The translations under genes and the position numbers were made by a program. Below the pieces are notes generated by a model. The model did no database searches. It was not told the origin of the DNA and worked only from the letters and a program-made list of their open reading frames with translations. A stretch of DNA of 64,000 nucleotides from Tubiluchus corallicola (Eukaryota; Priapulida; Priapulimorpha; Priapulimorphida; Tubiluchidae), in the NCBI GenBank assembly GCA_030141605.1, contig JAQGDQ010000039.1, positions 681,146 through 745,145 of the forward strand, written 5' to 3'. Shown piece by piece: positions 1 to 16,628 of the stretch; positions within the stretch are counted from its first letter, which is position 1, and every line of letters starts with the position of its first letter.

Positions 1-237
1 GCGACTTCTGTGCACAATTTTTAAACAAATTATCAGTGTTCTTACTGCAGAACAAAATTAAGCAACAGCATGATCTTTGTGAGATTGCTTTTTATTTATG
101 ATTCGAAAATTTAGTCGAACATCTTTAAAATTGAATTTGATTCGGATTCGAAATCTTGAAGTGCGGTTTGATTTGAGTCTGAAGGTCAAAAATTCTATTC
201 GACTCGAATTCGTTTCTGATAGAGAATGCTCACGCCT
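1..237 (+). mobile_element. hAT-like MITE, family A, copy 1 (cut by window edge)
   Basis: This stretch matches the 3' part of the full-length element at 21141-21527. Both share a GTGCACAATTTTTAA block, a run rich in GAATTC/TTCGAA motifs, and an end resembling AATGCTCACCCCTA (here GAGAATGCTCACGCCT). The 5' half lies outside the window. It is non-coding; the open frame across it is only a by-product of the GAATTC-like repeats. Confidence 0.7.
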
Positions 238-3200
238 TTTCTCTTCCACACGATGAGTGTGACATCACACAGCTTTTTTGGTTAGGCTTATAGAGATTAG
301 TGGCTACAATAAAGACTTAATTAAGCGTGAAATAGTATGAAATGGAGGTTGAGATATCACTAAATATGAAATATATTGCGTATAAAAACTTTCTTGTCGT
401 TTCTTGTATACCTTTTCCTAAGTCACTATCGGAACAACCCAGTCAACAACCAAGGAAAAACCAAGTAAACAACCAAAGAACAACCCAGTGAACAACCAGG
501 GTAAAACCAAATCAACAAACAAGGAAACAGCGAAACTTCTTAAATGCCAAAACAAAAGACAACATCGTAACAGAACTATCAACGTACATGCTCACTAATT
601 TATCAGCCTATCACTACAAATAATGCAAAATTTCTCGTCTGTAAGCTTCCGTTCACCGAATAGAAAATTATAGTACCACTACAAAACGTGATAACTTAAG
701 CCCATGCACTTGTTAATAATATTTTTACAGATTCATCGTTTATAACAAAAATATATTATTACAGTTGCGACACGAATCATTTGATACTACTGCATTATTA
801 TGTACGATCGGGCAATTTAGCTAGCTTAACATATTGGATGCTAATCTTTATTTCTAACTTACAGCAAGAAACGGCGGCTAAATTCTCATTTGATAAACTA
901 TTGCGTCAGCGCAAGATGTACAGTGTTCGAAAGTCTGTCAGATTGTAAATTCATCAGGCATCAATTCGTTAATCATTCAAATATCCTGCACTCGCATCGC
1001 AGCTGTTTTGTTTCAAATTTCGATGGCTAAGTGAATGAAAATCTATATGAGACCACCATGTTAATGCTATATAAAATGGGTGGTTGAGTAGAGTACAGCC
1101 AGCAACTGGATGACACCAGTGACAACTGGAACCCTCGGATCGCTGCTACAGTTTGTTGGTTGCAGTTAAGCACACGGCAAGCCCCTAGTTTGCACTCAAT
1201 GACAGGACTACTTATTCCGTTGATGGGTGTGGCAGGACCGAAACATAGCAAAGTATTAAAGATAAAGGTTTAAGATGATAAATTATGCTTTGTTGCCAGT
1301 GATGTCTAGCTGTCTGTCCAGTGGCGCCACAGACAGACATGTATTTGCTTCAATGAGAGAAATAATTGGAGGCGCTATGGCATATGAAACCACTGGTCAC
1401 CCATCCACTTACTTAACCAACTATTCTTACTGCTATTGCAGTATTTTGTGAATGCAGGGCATCTTGTTACCTTTGTTGCTGCAGTTACATTTGTGTTATA
1501 ACTAGTTGTTGATGTTGTCGTGATACTTTAACTTTATCAGCAGCTGCTGTCTGTCTTCGTCGCTGTCGCTAAAATATGGCCACGACGAATAGGCCACATT
1601 CGGATGAACGCACACAGGAAGACCCTGTCTCGAGAAACTGGGTCAATATCGACTTCCGAACCGAACGCGTAAACGTCAACAAGACATACACGCAAAAAGC
1701 CTTATGTTGATCCATTCAACAAACGTATAATATGGAACGTGTTTATAGTAACGTGTAGTAAGCCAAAATTAGGGGTGAGATTGCTTACGACTGACGAGAC
1801 GTGATCACGTGCACTACACGTGGCGCTGACAGAAAACCTACGTATCAAGCCGAAAGACATTCACGGTATACATCCGTGTGATAAAGACAGATGGCGACGC
1901 CTTAGCAATTTCTTGACTAATCCTAGTAATTCACTATGTCAGTTTGTCAGTAATTCACTATGTCACCACCACTTTGTCAGTAGTCACCGGGTATCGGACA
2001 CTGCACAGCCATTGTCCAGCGACTTGGTACTCACCCTACTCCGTAACTAAAAATTTTGCATTACAACATTATGCCCACTATTGCACTTTTTACCATGGCT
2101 CATTTAATAAAATAACGATTATAACTAATTTTTGAAGGTAACTAGGAGCCTAGTAACGCTGTTATAATATGCAGTCAATTATAGGCCAATAAACGCCTAG
2201 TCCAGGTACGTGGGTAACAACAATAATCACTAATGTGTGTCAGAGGTAAAAATAGGGCTGTCGTTATGCTGCGTGAAAGCAAAAAGTGGACCCTGGCTGG
2301 CTGCAAGTGTTAAAAGTCACAACAATAAACACAAGCCTAGTCAAAACTTTGTGCTCGGTGTAGTAGGTAAATAACATAAACATTGACAGAAATAGCAGAA
2401 AAAACAGTTGTTTCATTCCTCTTTTGCTTAGAATAAACCGTTCCACGCAGGATATTCAGTCGGATTGTCAATATTAGAACAGAAAAAGTGCATTCAGTGC
2501 CTTTCACACAATCGGACAGCAATGCCAACTTATCCGGCTATGCGATGCCGTTTTCATATGCGAAGAAAATTGCCAAAAATGCTGTAATAATCAACTAATC
2601 AACACTTGTTTAAGTTTACGGGATGCAAGGATACATTAATCATCACCTGCTCTGTTCTTATTTCTACTGCTGCACGTGCGAATACAGTTAAAGTTTCCTC
2701 AACTACCATATATTGGGAAGTTACCTAACATTTTTTTCTTCTTAGACTTATGCAATGGTTATGTAGCCTACTAAAACAATTTAAACAGAGCACATTACTG
2801 GAAGGGAGAAGTGCAAGATCGAAAGCATCAAAAACAATCCTAAAGTAATCAGCTTGCAATTGCCATCAACTGTGAAACAGTTAAAAAACATAAGCGGTTT
2901 TAAGGGAAACTAGCTTTCCAGTATTATCTTTTCATGTCTTTTGAATAATATCCCGTGGCCCAGTATTGGACTTGCTTTCTGTACATTTTAAAGATGTACA
3001 CTGTTCTTAGAGTACATTCTCTCTCACTTTTGAAGTTTTCCTCTGAATGAAATTTCTTTCCTAATTATTCCCAGGATAAAATTGCGACCCTTGAATTTAA
3101 AATTCATACCTTGGCAAGCAAATGAGGACTTCCGTATGAGAATCACTTTTTGATTCAAAAAAGTAATATTCGCGGCATGTAATAATTGATAATAAGGACA

Positions 3201-6200
3201 TGTAGATAATTGGCACATGTAAATAATATTATTGAATTTACTAATTATGATTAGAAAGTTTGCAGTGTGTCTGCAGTAAAGTCTGCATGCTCATCTAGTT
3301 GACGAATTAAGAAAAACAGACAAATGGCAAGTTAATAATTTATTCTTGATTTAACTACTATGGAATCATTACACCACAAACGGTTGCAGGTTCAGAACCA
3401 CGTTCAAAGTTCTTACATCTACTAACGTATTAGGTAAAGTGCATATAAACAATCGCCATTAACAAAAAAGTGTGCTCCCAGTATCATATAAGTCTTGAAA
3501 ATTCGTTCGTTTACTAATTACTTTCAAGCTAGCGCCGCTTCAATCTATGTACAGTATATACAGTACAGAAACTCTGTTTCTAAAATTCTGCGAGCAATTA
3601 TCTCTTTAATTGAAGCATAAAATCGCTGTTTTTTCCTCGAACGCGGTAATTTCGACGATAATTATTACTGGTTAGACTAGTTTGTTAGAAATGTAATTAA
3701 ATTGTGCCTTGAGTTTACACTAATGAATTTCTTTTCATGTCTTTTGAATTCACTTGATTTGAATTGAATTGAATTTTATTTGTACTTTTATTAGCTCTGA
3801 GCGTAAGCTGAACAAAAAATCAAAAACTATGTGGTAAGTTTCTTGCCAAACACCGCAGTGACTTTTCTTCATTGTTGTTCCGGACTAAATGTACAACACT
3901 AGCGCCCCTATAGGCAAATTTTGAAAACTCGTATCTCCAGGCCACGTAAAACCACTAAAAATGTTAAAAATCGCTTTTCAATAATTATTAATATAAGTTT
4001 TCTGAATTTCTGTTTTCTCTACAGAAACCCCACTTAAATATATCCGTTCGCAAAACAAGTCTCCAAACCATTTGAATTTTAGATTACGTTCGATATTAAT
4101 TATTTAAAGAAGAGACTTTGCATTGATTGAATGAAAGTAGAAGATAAAAAGTGCTGTGCAGGGCTTGCCGGCGGCAATATTAGGCTTATTGATCATCCAT
4201 ATCCATCTTCTTCTAACAATTAAATCATTCCGCCAAAAAGACGCTTCTCTTTACCCATCACAACTCAACATGTCGACTGTTCGAAATTGGGCAGCTGCAC
4301 GAAAGCACAGAAGATTACCGGCGGTAAACCGAATTAGCATGCTCCTGCCAAAACTAATTCTTCTTACTTATGAGAACATTTGAGTTCACAACTTGTATTG
4401 AAGCAAAATACGAAGAGGATTAAAGACTGGGTTGGCAAAAGTTCAAGCTGACATCTTTCTTTTCAGGACATTCCTTTCCATGCTTATTTTCATGACTGAG
4501 AGACGCCAAAGTCAGGTACAAGCGAGGGTGCCAGAACTAAATTTAAGAGGTTTTGTAAAACGGCCACTTCATAAAAAGGGAACTCTACTTGACGGCCACG
4601 ACGTTGATGGTCGCGGTGATGATAATGATAAGCATATGCACAAATGACATACGATTGCCCAACCATTACTTTTATGGGAAAATGCTTGATTACTGATGCA
4701 GCTATTTGCGTGGACATAAATTGGAAATAATAATAGTCTTACAATACAAGCCTTTATATTTTAATAGTTATTTTTAAAAATTGAAAATTTTAAATTACAA
4801 AAGATCTAGATAGGTCTGGGTCTATGGAATCGGTCCTTTTGACTTTTTTGCACCTATTAAAACATTTTATAACAATACATGTACTGCATAACATTAAACA
4901 CTACGGATTGTCTCTAACGACCGATAACTAACTTGATTACACCACATCAAAGAAACAGTTTTTATTTAGAAATCGATACAACAGCTGCCATCTACTAACA
5001 ACTTTATGAACTAATCATTCCATGCATATGCTACATGCGACATCTTATAATATTCTATAATGAATTAAGAATAGAACCAACAATGTACAATCGATGAATC
5101 AAAATTGCACAAAGCATTGTAGAAGCTACAGCTCTATTTATAGCAATTATTACAGTTAATTGATAAAATTCAGTCTGCAAGTAATTATGCAGATGCGTAT
5201 CTCCAGGAAGCGGTGCTAGCGCGTACATTAACCGCTCTTCAAACTTCTCTTCAAATTTCCCATAAACTATTTAATTACCGGTTGCTGCATGAATGACTTA
5301 ATTTGCTAATGCTCAAAGTTTTAGCCAACTGGGGCGGATTCAGCACAGCAGTAGTGCAACAATAATTCCATTACTACAACACGACAACCACAAAACCATA
5401 ATAAAATGTTTCATATGCATACTGCACAAGTTTTTGTAACTTAAAGGGGAACCACCTTATGATGCTTTATCCTTTATTGCCACCAGGTGTCACAACATTG
5501 TGCATAACAACATTCATATAATCTAATTATAACTTGCAAACAATAGTGTACTTTGAGATTTAGACTTTCCTAATTTTCGCAAGTACAGAGCGATCGATAA
5601 TAACCTATCATTTTATCAAAAACACCCAAAAACATAAACGCCCTAAACGCGAAATAATGAGTCTCGAACATAATGTCTGCTACTTAATGATTTAAATTAT
5701 AATAAAATGTGTAAGTACTGCTCATTAGAACAGTGTAAATCAATATTACGTCAAAGCGAAAGGCGAAACCAAACACAGACTTTATACAGCAGAAGCATTG
5801 TAAAACACATTGTATCATCGCAGTCATTGTCATCATCACCATCATCATCATCATCACCTCCTCACTGCCAACGCTACAGCGGCTTACATCAACAGTTTGC
5901 ATGCAGTCTTACCCACAATCACAATATTAACATGAGCATCACATTATCGCAATCATCCTCATTTTCGTAGCTATAACTGTCTTTGAAATTACATCGCCGC
6001 TGTCGCCAGCATCACCATTTTGTCGACAATGAAGCCATTATCGTCATTTTTCACCTGTCTAGCGAGGTGTTGTAAAGTAAAGAGGGTTTTTACACGACAG
6101 ACCATGAAACTACTCTGGCGAAATCAGCAGAAACTGAATTAAATTGAAACATAGGATACAATAGGAATGGGTGATCAACACAAGATCAAACACCAGCGTG

Positions 6201-6664
6201 ATCTGTGATGGTAACAGCTGTTACTAGCGAAATCGACTTCGGAAGGCATGCCAGAATGACAGTATCTACACAGAGGTACCAAATTAGCTATTTTTGCTCA
6301 TTCCCGGAACACCATGTAGAAAAAAATGCCTGTGGGTCCTTTTTACAAATGCCCCTACCAGGACGAACAATAACAAGATAATTTGAGGTAACGTTTATTA
6401 TCTGGACATTCAATGACTCGATGAGTTGAACTGCTGAATTTAATATACTTGCCTTTATCAAGTTCAGTTTTAATAACTTTGTTATCTTGTTAAAATTGGT
6501 ATTATTTTGCTTTAATTGGTCATCGGTTTCAGGATTCCAAGAGTCTGTCAGAATTTAGGGTCCAAGGCTTATTAACCTTAACCTGTAACCTTATTAACCT
6601 GATGGTTAATCCGCCTCTGGAACTTACCATAAATAATATAGGAAATTTATAGGTTTTACACGTC
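238..6664. other. A+T-rich stretch with no gene recognised
   Basis: No open frame here exceeds about 90 codons and none has a recognisable domain or convincing splice context. Visible content is limited to a CAT trinucleotide run near 5830-5857 and the TTGAA-repeat tail listed separately. Distant non-coding elements or short exons cannot be excluded. Confidence 0.5.
3752..3795 (-). repeat. Possible LINE 3' tail with TTCAA repeats (minus orientation)
   Basis: Read on the minus strand, this is ACAAATAAAATTCAATTCAA: an AATAAA-like signal running straight into short TTCAA repeats. That is the form of the 3' end of the non-LTR elements seen elsewhere in this window (28675 and 45523), although those have TTGAA units. 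No coding part is attached. Confidence 0.3.
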
Positions 6665-6669
6665 AAAGG

Positions 6670-6795
6670 TAGACATAGAAATTTCGAATGTGTTTTGGTA
6701 ACTCAAAAGTGACTTAGGTAAATCAAATGTAGACATAGGAATTTCGAATGTATTTTGGTAACTCAAATGTGACTTAGGTAAGTAAAATGTAGATG
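6670..6795. repeat. 60-bp tandem repeat, about two copies
   Basis: The unit beginning TAGACATAG and containing AATTTCGAATGT and GGTAACTCAAA starts at 6670 and again at 6730. A partial third unit (GTAAAATGTAGATGCAG) follows near 6785. The period is 60 bp and the copies differ at a few positions. It is non-coding. Confidence 0.75.
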
Positions 6796-8261
6796 CAGTA
6801 CTTTGAATAAATCGGTAATTAACTCATTTAAGTGCAAATTACGAAAAGATAAAACCAAATAAAAATTATATTTTATGGTCACGGTGCTATCGATACAACG
6901 ATAATTCGGTGGACAAATATAATGCAACGTCGACAAATTATAGTATATAATGAGTGTGCAGCGATATAAAAATATAAATTTTTCTCGTAACTGGTGATGC
7001 AAGCAACCTTGACATTGGCAGTAAAGCGGATGAAACTACTGCGGCCACATACAGGGCACGCATGAACAGCTAGCTACATGAACAAACACCATTGGAGAAA
7101 CTTGACAACTAAAATAGACAAGAAATTGACTACATAGAAAGAACGTTCGATTGTTTGTTTTGCTTGAACAATCTGGGAACACTTGTGGGATGGATGCTTG
7201 AACTAAGAGTGATTGATATTGTTGACTCTCAAACGTTCGTGTTTGGACAGACTGTGGGAGGGAAGATAGCTCTCTCTCTCGGTGTTGCTTTTGCATTGCT
7301 TACTGGTTTGTTCTTAGCTTATAATTTTGCTGATTAAGCAAAACTAACCAAAGGTAGCTTAATTGAGCACTTGCGGTTAGTAAAATACACTACAAAGAAT
7401 CTGGGCTCAAACTGCTGCAACCACAGAAGAGTGGCAAAAAGTTATAAAAGTCTGGTAAAATAAGCAGGTTAAAAGCAAGGAACAAGCTCTGCGTTTAAGC
7501 ATTATCGGAGAAGCCTGGCCAAATAGTCAGATGAAAATACAATTAACATACTCACGCTGAAAAGGTTCACTTAGTGTCTCAAAATGTTTGTACTAGCCTT
7601 TCGCACCGTTTTGAATGCATATCTTTAGTTACAAATGCGAAGTAATTCTACAATCATGGATTTTTGAATTCCTTTAAAAAATCTACCACATCTTTATGAA
7701 CATGCACATATTAAAATGACAATATGCCAACCTGTCCAACAAGAATGGTGAACTGCTTGCCTAAGCTAGCCAGATAAACAATAATTTAACCAGTTTAGAC
7801 AGTCATTTTGTCGACACAGTTTGAACCTAAACTACAAGAAACGTACCTTTTCCGGCAGCATCGACATCATAATGTCTTTATTAAAGCTTCGTTCACACTT
7901 CCCCAATCCTCCAGGGTAAAGCAATTTCCGCTCAACTTTAAACCTATGTGATAATATTGACACTATATGGTGTTTGTTATGCAAGCACAATTAATAAAGA
8001 AAAACTCAAAATATGAGCACTGTGTTTATCAATTCTCAGAACAGAGGTCGGATAATGGGTCTTATCAAAATAATTAAAATTGTGAGTGATATTTGAAAAA
8101 TAATTATTAGAGAGCTCCGTTTGTATTCGTTTGTCGTTTGTTTTTGCCCAGGATGCTGGTATGTTTTAGTCATCAACAAAAGATGGCAGCGCCCATGCAG
8201 GGCCTGACTGAAAGTGCAAGCAACTTTATGATGTTGCACTGATGCACTGGGCGCATGTATT
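6796..8261. other. No gene recognised
   Basis: A 60-codon plus-strand frame at 7155-7337 ends in a short hydrophobic segment, but it has no partner exon, family match or start context, so it is not called. Nothing else is seen. Confidence 0.4.
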
Positions 8262-10997
<2,736 letters not shown>

Positions 10998-11461
10998 CAG
11001 GGCTCGATTTACCAATATGCATAGTAGGACATTGGCCTAGGACCCGCGGGTATTTGGGGGCTCGCTGAAACTAATTTGTCGCACTGCGAGCTAACCTACA
11101 AGTTATAACCTTTCTAGTGTGTACCGGGTATTTCATTATAATAATATGTTCAAAGTCAAGGGCTCCTGTACAACAAGTAAGCCTATGGGGCCCTAAGTAA
11201 GTATAAGGCTCGGCGTATGAGGGCTCTGTACTATAAGTATACATATGTCCATTGTACTGAAATTCGTATTTCTTAAATTATAGTAGGCCTAAGTATGACA
11301 TTATGTAGTATTGGTTGACGCTTGGCCATTGCAAAAAATTACAGTTATGCAATACAATATACATAATATTGGATACTGAAACATGCCAACATTTCTATAA
11401 ATTTGGCGGCCTACTCGTGAGTTGGGCATAGGACCCAACAGTATAGGTAAATCCGGCCCCG
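10998..11461. mobile_element. hAT-like MITE, family B
   Basis: The left end reads CAGGGCTCGATTTACC and the reverse complement of the right end reads CGGGGCCGGATTTACC, so these are imperfect terminal inverted repeats. The flanking 8-mers AGTTTACA (10990-10997) and ATTTTACA (11462-11469) match at 7 of 8 positions, the duplication length made by hAT transposases. The interior has no transposase, so this is a non-autonomous element. Internal direct motifs (GGGCTCNNTGTA) are visible. Confidence 0.75.
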
Positions 11462-12521
11462 ATTTTACAAAAAAATCATGCCTTGTCTACCAACAAATGT
11501 TTTAATGCGTGTAAAACAAAAAAACAGCATCTTAATTGTTTCATTAATAAACAAGATTTGCTTTTGGTCATCGATGGCGGACCAAGTGGCCCATTATTAA
11601 TTGTAACCTTTAATTATTATGCAAAAAAGAGGTAAATATGTCTACAAGCTTCTTGTAAAAGTAAACTAATAAAATATACGTTGCTACATGTATAATTTTT
11701 TTCCTTAGAGGCCATATATTTCACAGAAACCTGTTTAGCCTTTAATAATTAGTTCAACCTGTTTTGTACATTTACACGTTGAAACAGGTAACTTGATCAT
11801 AACCACTAACTTCGCGACTTTTGTCGACTGCTAATTATTACAGGCCAACAAATTAGGCTGAAAATTGGCGGACTGAAAGCCTTTTTTCATTTTCCATCAG
11901 AAGCATTTTATCAAACATCAGAGTCAGAGTTCTGAGGACTTTTACAAATTGATACTTACAAAGAGACAGCACAAACGTACTTTTTTGAAACACACTTAAC
12001 CTCGTGATTTTTAGGTCCACATCGCCATAGTCACAGTCAGCATCTTAGTGATCACGAAAGGTCTCTTGACTGGCCCAGCAATTAGTAAGATTTTTTGCTA
12101 CCTTAAATCCTTTGGCTTTTTGCACAGTCATAATCTGTCAAGTTTTAAAGGGTATATTTTCAGGAAAGTAATAGGGGTACGCTGCTAAATTCAATGTCAA
12201 CTCTTGATTGGCTTGCTCTTGGTAACTCACTAATCACTGATCAAGAAAACTGTTTGTTACGTTGATATTGAAAATTTCGGAACAGACATCCACCCTCATA
12301 GATCGCACAAAAGTCAACGTAAATACATGTACAATATTGTACATGTAGGCAAATTGTTAACTAATATGTAATCAATATTAGGGCTACCCACTTAGGCCAT
12401 ATCTACATCTAGGTCTACAGTGTGATCCGTTTAAAAAAGGAACAAGAATAAAGTTGATGGCTACATAAATACGTAACTGCTGAGCTCCGGTCTAAATTAC
12501 CAAATTTTAGTGAAAGTTAAC
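11462..12521. other. No gene recognised
   Basis: This is A+T-rich sequence between two MITEs with no long frame, RNA gene or repeat that can be supported. Confidence 0.4.
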
Positions 12522-12755
12522 CACTGTCGGATTAAGGTATAAGCTAAACATATTACACCTTAGGGCCTTTCAAGAAGATTCAAGATTGGCGTTATACTCA
12601 TTTTTATAATTAAGTAATAATTTAGTCATAAAATAATAGGTATTGTTCACTTTGCTATTAAATAATTAATATTTCAAGTTTTCTGGAACCAGCTGGTGTA
12701 ATTTAAAAAAAGGTTCTCATAGCTTAAGGACTCAGTAAGTCTAAATCCGGCACTG
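12522..12755. mobile_element. hAT-like MITE, family C (234 bp)
   Basis: The left end CACTGTCGGATTAAG pairs with the reverse complement of the right end, CAGTGCCGGATTTAG. The flanking 8-mers AAGTTAAC (12514-12521) and AGGTTAAC (12756-12763) match at 7 of 8 positions. The short length and lack of coding capacity mark a non-autonomous element. Its ends resemble those of the element at 10998-11461 (a CGGATT core), which suggests related transposases. Confidence 0.75.
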
Positions 12756-15700
12756 AGGTTAACACTTACTCATGCCCTTACTCTTCATCTACAGTAAGTG
12801 TTACAATCTGCATATTGCTGAGGACTTGGTGGACTTGAGAAACGCACTGAAGGAGTAGTAATCTTACAAAAGAATATGTGTGGGCACAGTGCAATAGGCG
12901 AAATTGTAATACATATCAAAATAGGGCAAGGAGCAAACGATGAGGTGGACAGCCTATGAAATTTAAGAGAAGCATACCTATAATTGCTGATGAACACAAT
13001 ATGGTTCGTAACAAACTGGTACCAATTAACATCACTCACAAGACAAATAAACAAATTACAGTATTTTGCGGCTTGTTATTGTTAATTTGTTATTAATAAT
13101 CACCCTAACAATACAATGAGTTTTTCATTAATTTACATTAGGTAAATCTATTAATAAGGCCCATCACGACCACAGTTACTACAAAAAAAACTTAGATATA
13201 GTTCATTTAACCTATTATTAATTTTGGTTGTAAAACTCATGACTGTCATGTCTCTGGATATCATTAGACTTTTCCTTAATTTTATCCTATTTATCAATCA
13301 ATTTATTTATCAATTAAATCAATCTTTCACAGGAAGGTTACACTCCTGCAAAAGTAACAGTAAATACATTTTGCAAAATATTGATGATGCCCCTGTCACA
13401 TTCTTATAAAGTTATTAAACACTGTTACGAATGTACTGCTTTTTTCTTAAATTTTCAGCGTTGAAATGGCCTTTATACAAATGTGATCGCCTGTTCTTAA
13501 TGAACAACAAGTTGGTTACTAGGAACTGGCTCTTTCATCTATTTATTGGGAATGGATGTAATATAACGGGATGAATACAAGACGAAGGTGCCTAACAGTG
13601 TTACACTATCACAAGTTAATATGAAACCAAACAAAACTGTACGAAAACTGCAAAATTAGATGTAATACATTTACAGGAGCCTACAAAGACAAATCATTCT
13701 ATGCTCAGGAAAACGTACAATTATGCATCAAAACTTAATCTTGTGCGTACCACATAGTACATTTTACACATATATTTCAAATGACACATAGTCCTAGTGC
13801 GTCAACTAAATTCACAGTAAAATAGCTTCGAAAACTGGCCTAAAATCTTACTGGCCGTTTATAATGTCACATTGTCAACCAGTAATACTAAACTCTGCTA
13901 CATGCTTTCTGCAGTAACTGCAATAGTTGAATCTGGTACTTCATCAGTTTTAACAACTAAAATTATCACAAATAGACAATGAAAGGAATTAACTCTGGAG
14001 TAATTAACTTGTAATTGTGGTGTAAATTAGGAGATAAAAAATGCCTATGTCTATGTCTAACTGTAAAATCACAGAAACAAAATGTAGTGAGCTCTTAGCA
14101 TCACAGCTCCAGTACTAGCTTAATTAGCACTAAAGCAATAAGATTAGCTTTTATTTACAAATATAATATAGGATGCAGCCTTACCAACAAACAGAAATTT
14201 CTCATACAGATTAAGATAGGTTAAGCCGGATTTAGGTTAGCCTAATTACCACTATTATGGATCTCAAAAAAGTTTGCTTTTTCATTAGGCTGTGACAATG
14301 AATTAATTCACTTTACTAGCAGTCAAAGTGCTCAAAAGTCACAATTATTTTATCTTTTTAAACATATACTGCAATCTTGTACACATTTACTAAATTTAGT
14401 TCAATACTATACTTATGCTATACTTGCCACGGAAAGCAATATTATCAGACGTTTGACTTCATTCTTGTAAATCATTAACTATCTTAACTATCTAAGTAGT
14501 TAATAAACAAACACACACATATGCAAATCAAACAAGCAGGTAATAATTTTCTAGTAGTAGACTTTGCTTGAAATATTATAACGTAACAATCACAAAATTT
14601 TCTATCCACTATCTTTATACTAAAAACAGTACATCTACTTTATATTTCTTCAGAGGTACAGTTTATACCAGAAGTACACAACTCTTACTGCCAACAATAT
14701 AGTTTTAGTAGTTAAACATAAGTGATGTAAATACATTATTAATGTACACTGCATATGAATTTAATCACGCGGTGACTTGTTAGCTGCTCTTTTAAAGTCA
14801 CAAACATCAATGAGCCAATAACCACAATTTATGCAATCATGAAGCCACAATGTTAAAAACAAGTGAATTTTAGTACCATTACATAATTCAAATATAACAT
14901 CAGTTCTACAGTCTACAAGGAATGATGGAAGCAGGTGCTCTATTTGGAATACAATTGCTCGAAATGCGACGACTTGGAACTTATTTTTATGACCAAAACA
15001 CATTTTGAACAATTTTACGAGTCCAAATTTTTGTGAAATTTTGACGCACAGTCAGGGATGGCTTGACCAGGTAGGGGCCAATCTTAATTTTCAGTTGCTC
15101 AAAACTGATGTAACCATATAAACAATGGAATATACTGAGCCTCAACGACTGTTGCTCTTGTGAAACTGCCGTCAGACTTGCAGTCTAAGATGATATCATT
15201 ATCTTTGTTACTTCATTTGTAATACCATTGTAATAAATTTTATGAAAAGAGACGTGAAAGGGGGAGGGGAATGTCGATGGGCCCTGCCATAGGTTAATAC
15301 TGCACTGTTTGAGATCGTAAATAATTGGAATGGTATTAAATAAGTTCAGCAAATACTCAGATAATGCCCAAAAGAAAACAATCTGTCAAACACTTAACAA
15401 CAATGCATTACAGATAAATTAAAGTTCATTAAAATGAAAGTTCAACAAAAATGGCTACCAGTTAACATTCTGCAGGAATTCTTTAAACTGCAACTTTGAC
15501 TTCGAAAAAATGAAGAATGAACTGTAGATAAATGCCAATTCCTAGTTCTTAATAAAAAGGGCTTACTGGAAAGATCTCACTACCAGAATCTTATAGAAGT
15601 GGTACATGCTGGCTGCAGCTAGTAAACATAGGCTACAAAAAGATGAGTACCAGATAAGTTATTGCTTAAAATGGATTTGTTTAACTTTAAGTCTGATTTT

Positions 15701-15919
15701 CAACCCCCGGGGGATTCTCAGCACATACGTAAATACTATAATCACTCAACTTTTTTTTCAGGTAACTAACAGCAATTTCTTCAATTTCTAAGAACAGAAA
15801 ACAGTAAGCAGACACTTATTTTGCGTAAATTTGTGATTAGTGCATAAAGTTTGCAAAATCAGCTGTTCCTGTCAGACATGAACAAGGCAAAGCTTTTGCA
15901 CATGATATAGACTTTCTCT
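12756..15919. other. No gene recognised
   Basis: Two minus-strand frames of 83-89 codons (12785-13054 and 14761-15012) show no known domain and no convincing splice partners, so they are not called. Nothing else can be supported in this A+T-rich stretch. Confidence 0.4.
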
Positions 15920-15920
15920 C

Positions 15921-16111
15921 TTATGACCTCAAAATCTCAAAATGATGATGCTCACTTTTACGACTGAAACCTTAAAAACCCAAATGATGCTGTTCACTAT
16001 TAGAACTGAAACCTCAAAAACCTAAAATAATGCTTATCATGCTTGTGACTGAAACCTCAAAAACCTAAAATGATGCTAATCATTTTTATGACTGAAACCT
16101 CAAAAACCTAA
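15921..16111. repeat. Minisatellite of about 47 bp, four degenerate copies
   Basis: The unit contains GACTGAAACCTCAAAAACC followed by AAAATGATGCT and is repeated four times with small changes. It lies about 500 bp past the stop codon of the minus-strand YeeE-like gene and is non-coding. Confidence 0.8.
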
Positions 16112-16628
16112 AAGCTACTGACCACCAATGAAATATAAGAATCACAGAGATAAACAATATGTAGCAATCTCAGATATTAGTCTTAGCATTAAATGCCAGA
16201 TAGATTAAAAGTCGAAATTATATAAACACGAATATAATGCCTAGGACATAGCATATGCAGTTTTCACTGGTATTAAGAGACCTTTTTCACAAGAAAGTCT
16301 AAGGGTTAGGTAGGTATTACACTAAATAATCTCTGCTTACCCAATTTTTAATCATATGTATCTAAACCTTGCTAAATTTTTCATAATAAAAAGACACATA
16401 GTAAACACGGTAATACAAAGAGGTAAAAAAGTTTAGCTGTAATAATAGTTATCAAATTATATCACACCAATTTGTTAGAATATTAGAAAAGCTTTATGTG
16501 TTAAACATTATGGATGAAGCCAAAACTGCATTCAGAATCTAAGAAAATCCCATTTAGTAGCTTGACGATGATTCCAACGGTTACAAAAAATTTCTCCCCA
16601 TCTGCGTGGTCAGGACAGCCATTAAATT
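16112..16628. other. 3' flank of the YeeE-like gene
   Basis: This is presumably 3' untranslated and downstream sequence of the minus-strand gene that stops at 16629. I see no clear polyadenylation signal on the minus strand, so the transcript end is not placed. Confidence 0.35.

Noticed and set aside
7155-7337. Possible small membrane protein on the plus strand
   Set aside because: It has 60 codons, one short hydrophobic run, no family match and no splice partner, and an equally long frame lies on the opposite strand.
14761-15012. Possible 83-residue coding exon on the minus strand
   Set aside because: It shows no recognised domain and no supporting acceptor and donor with neighbouring exons.
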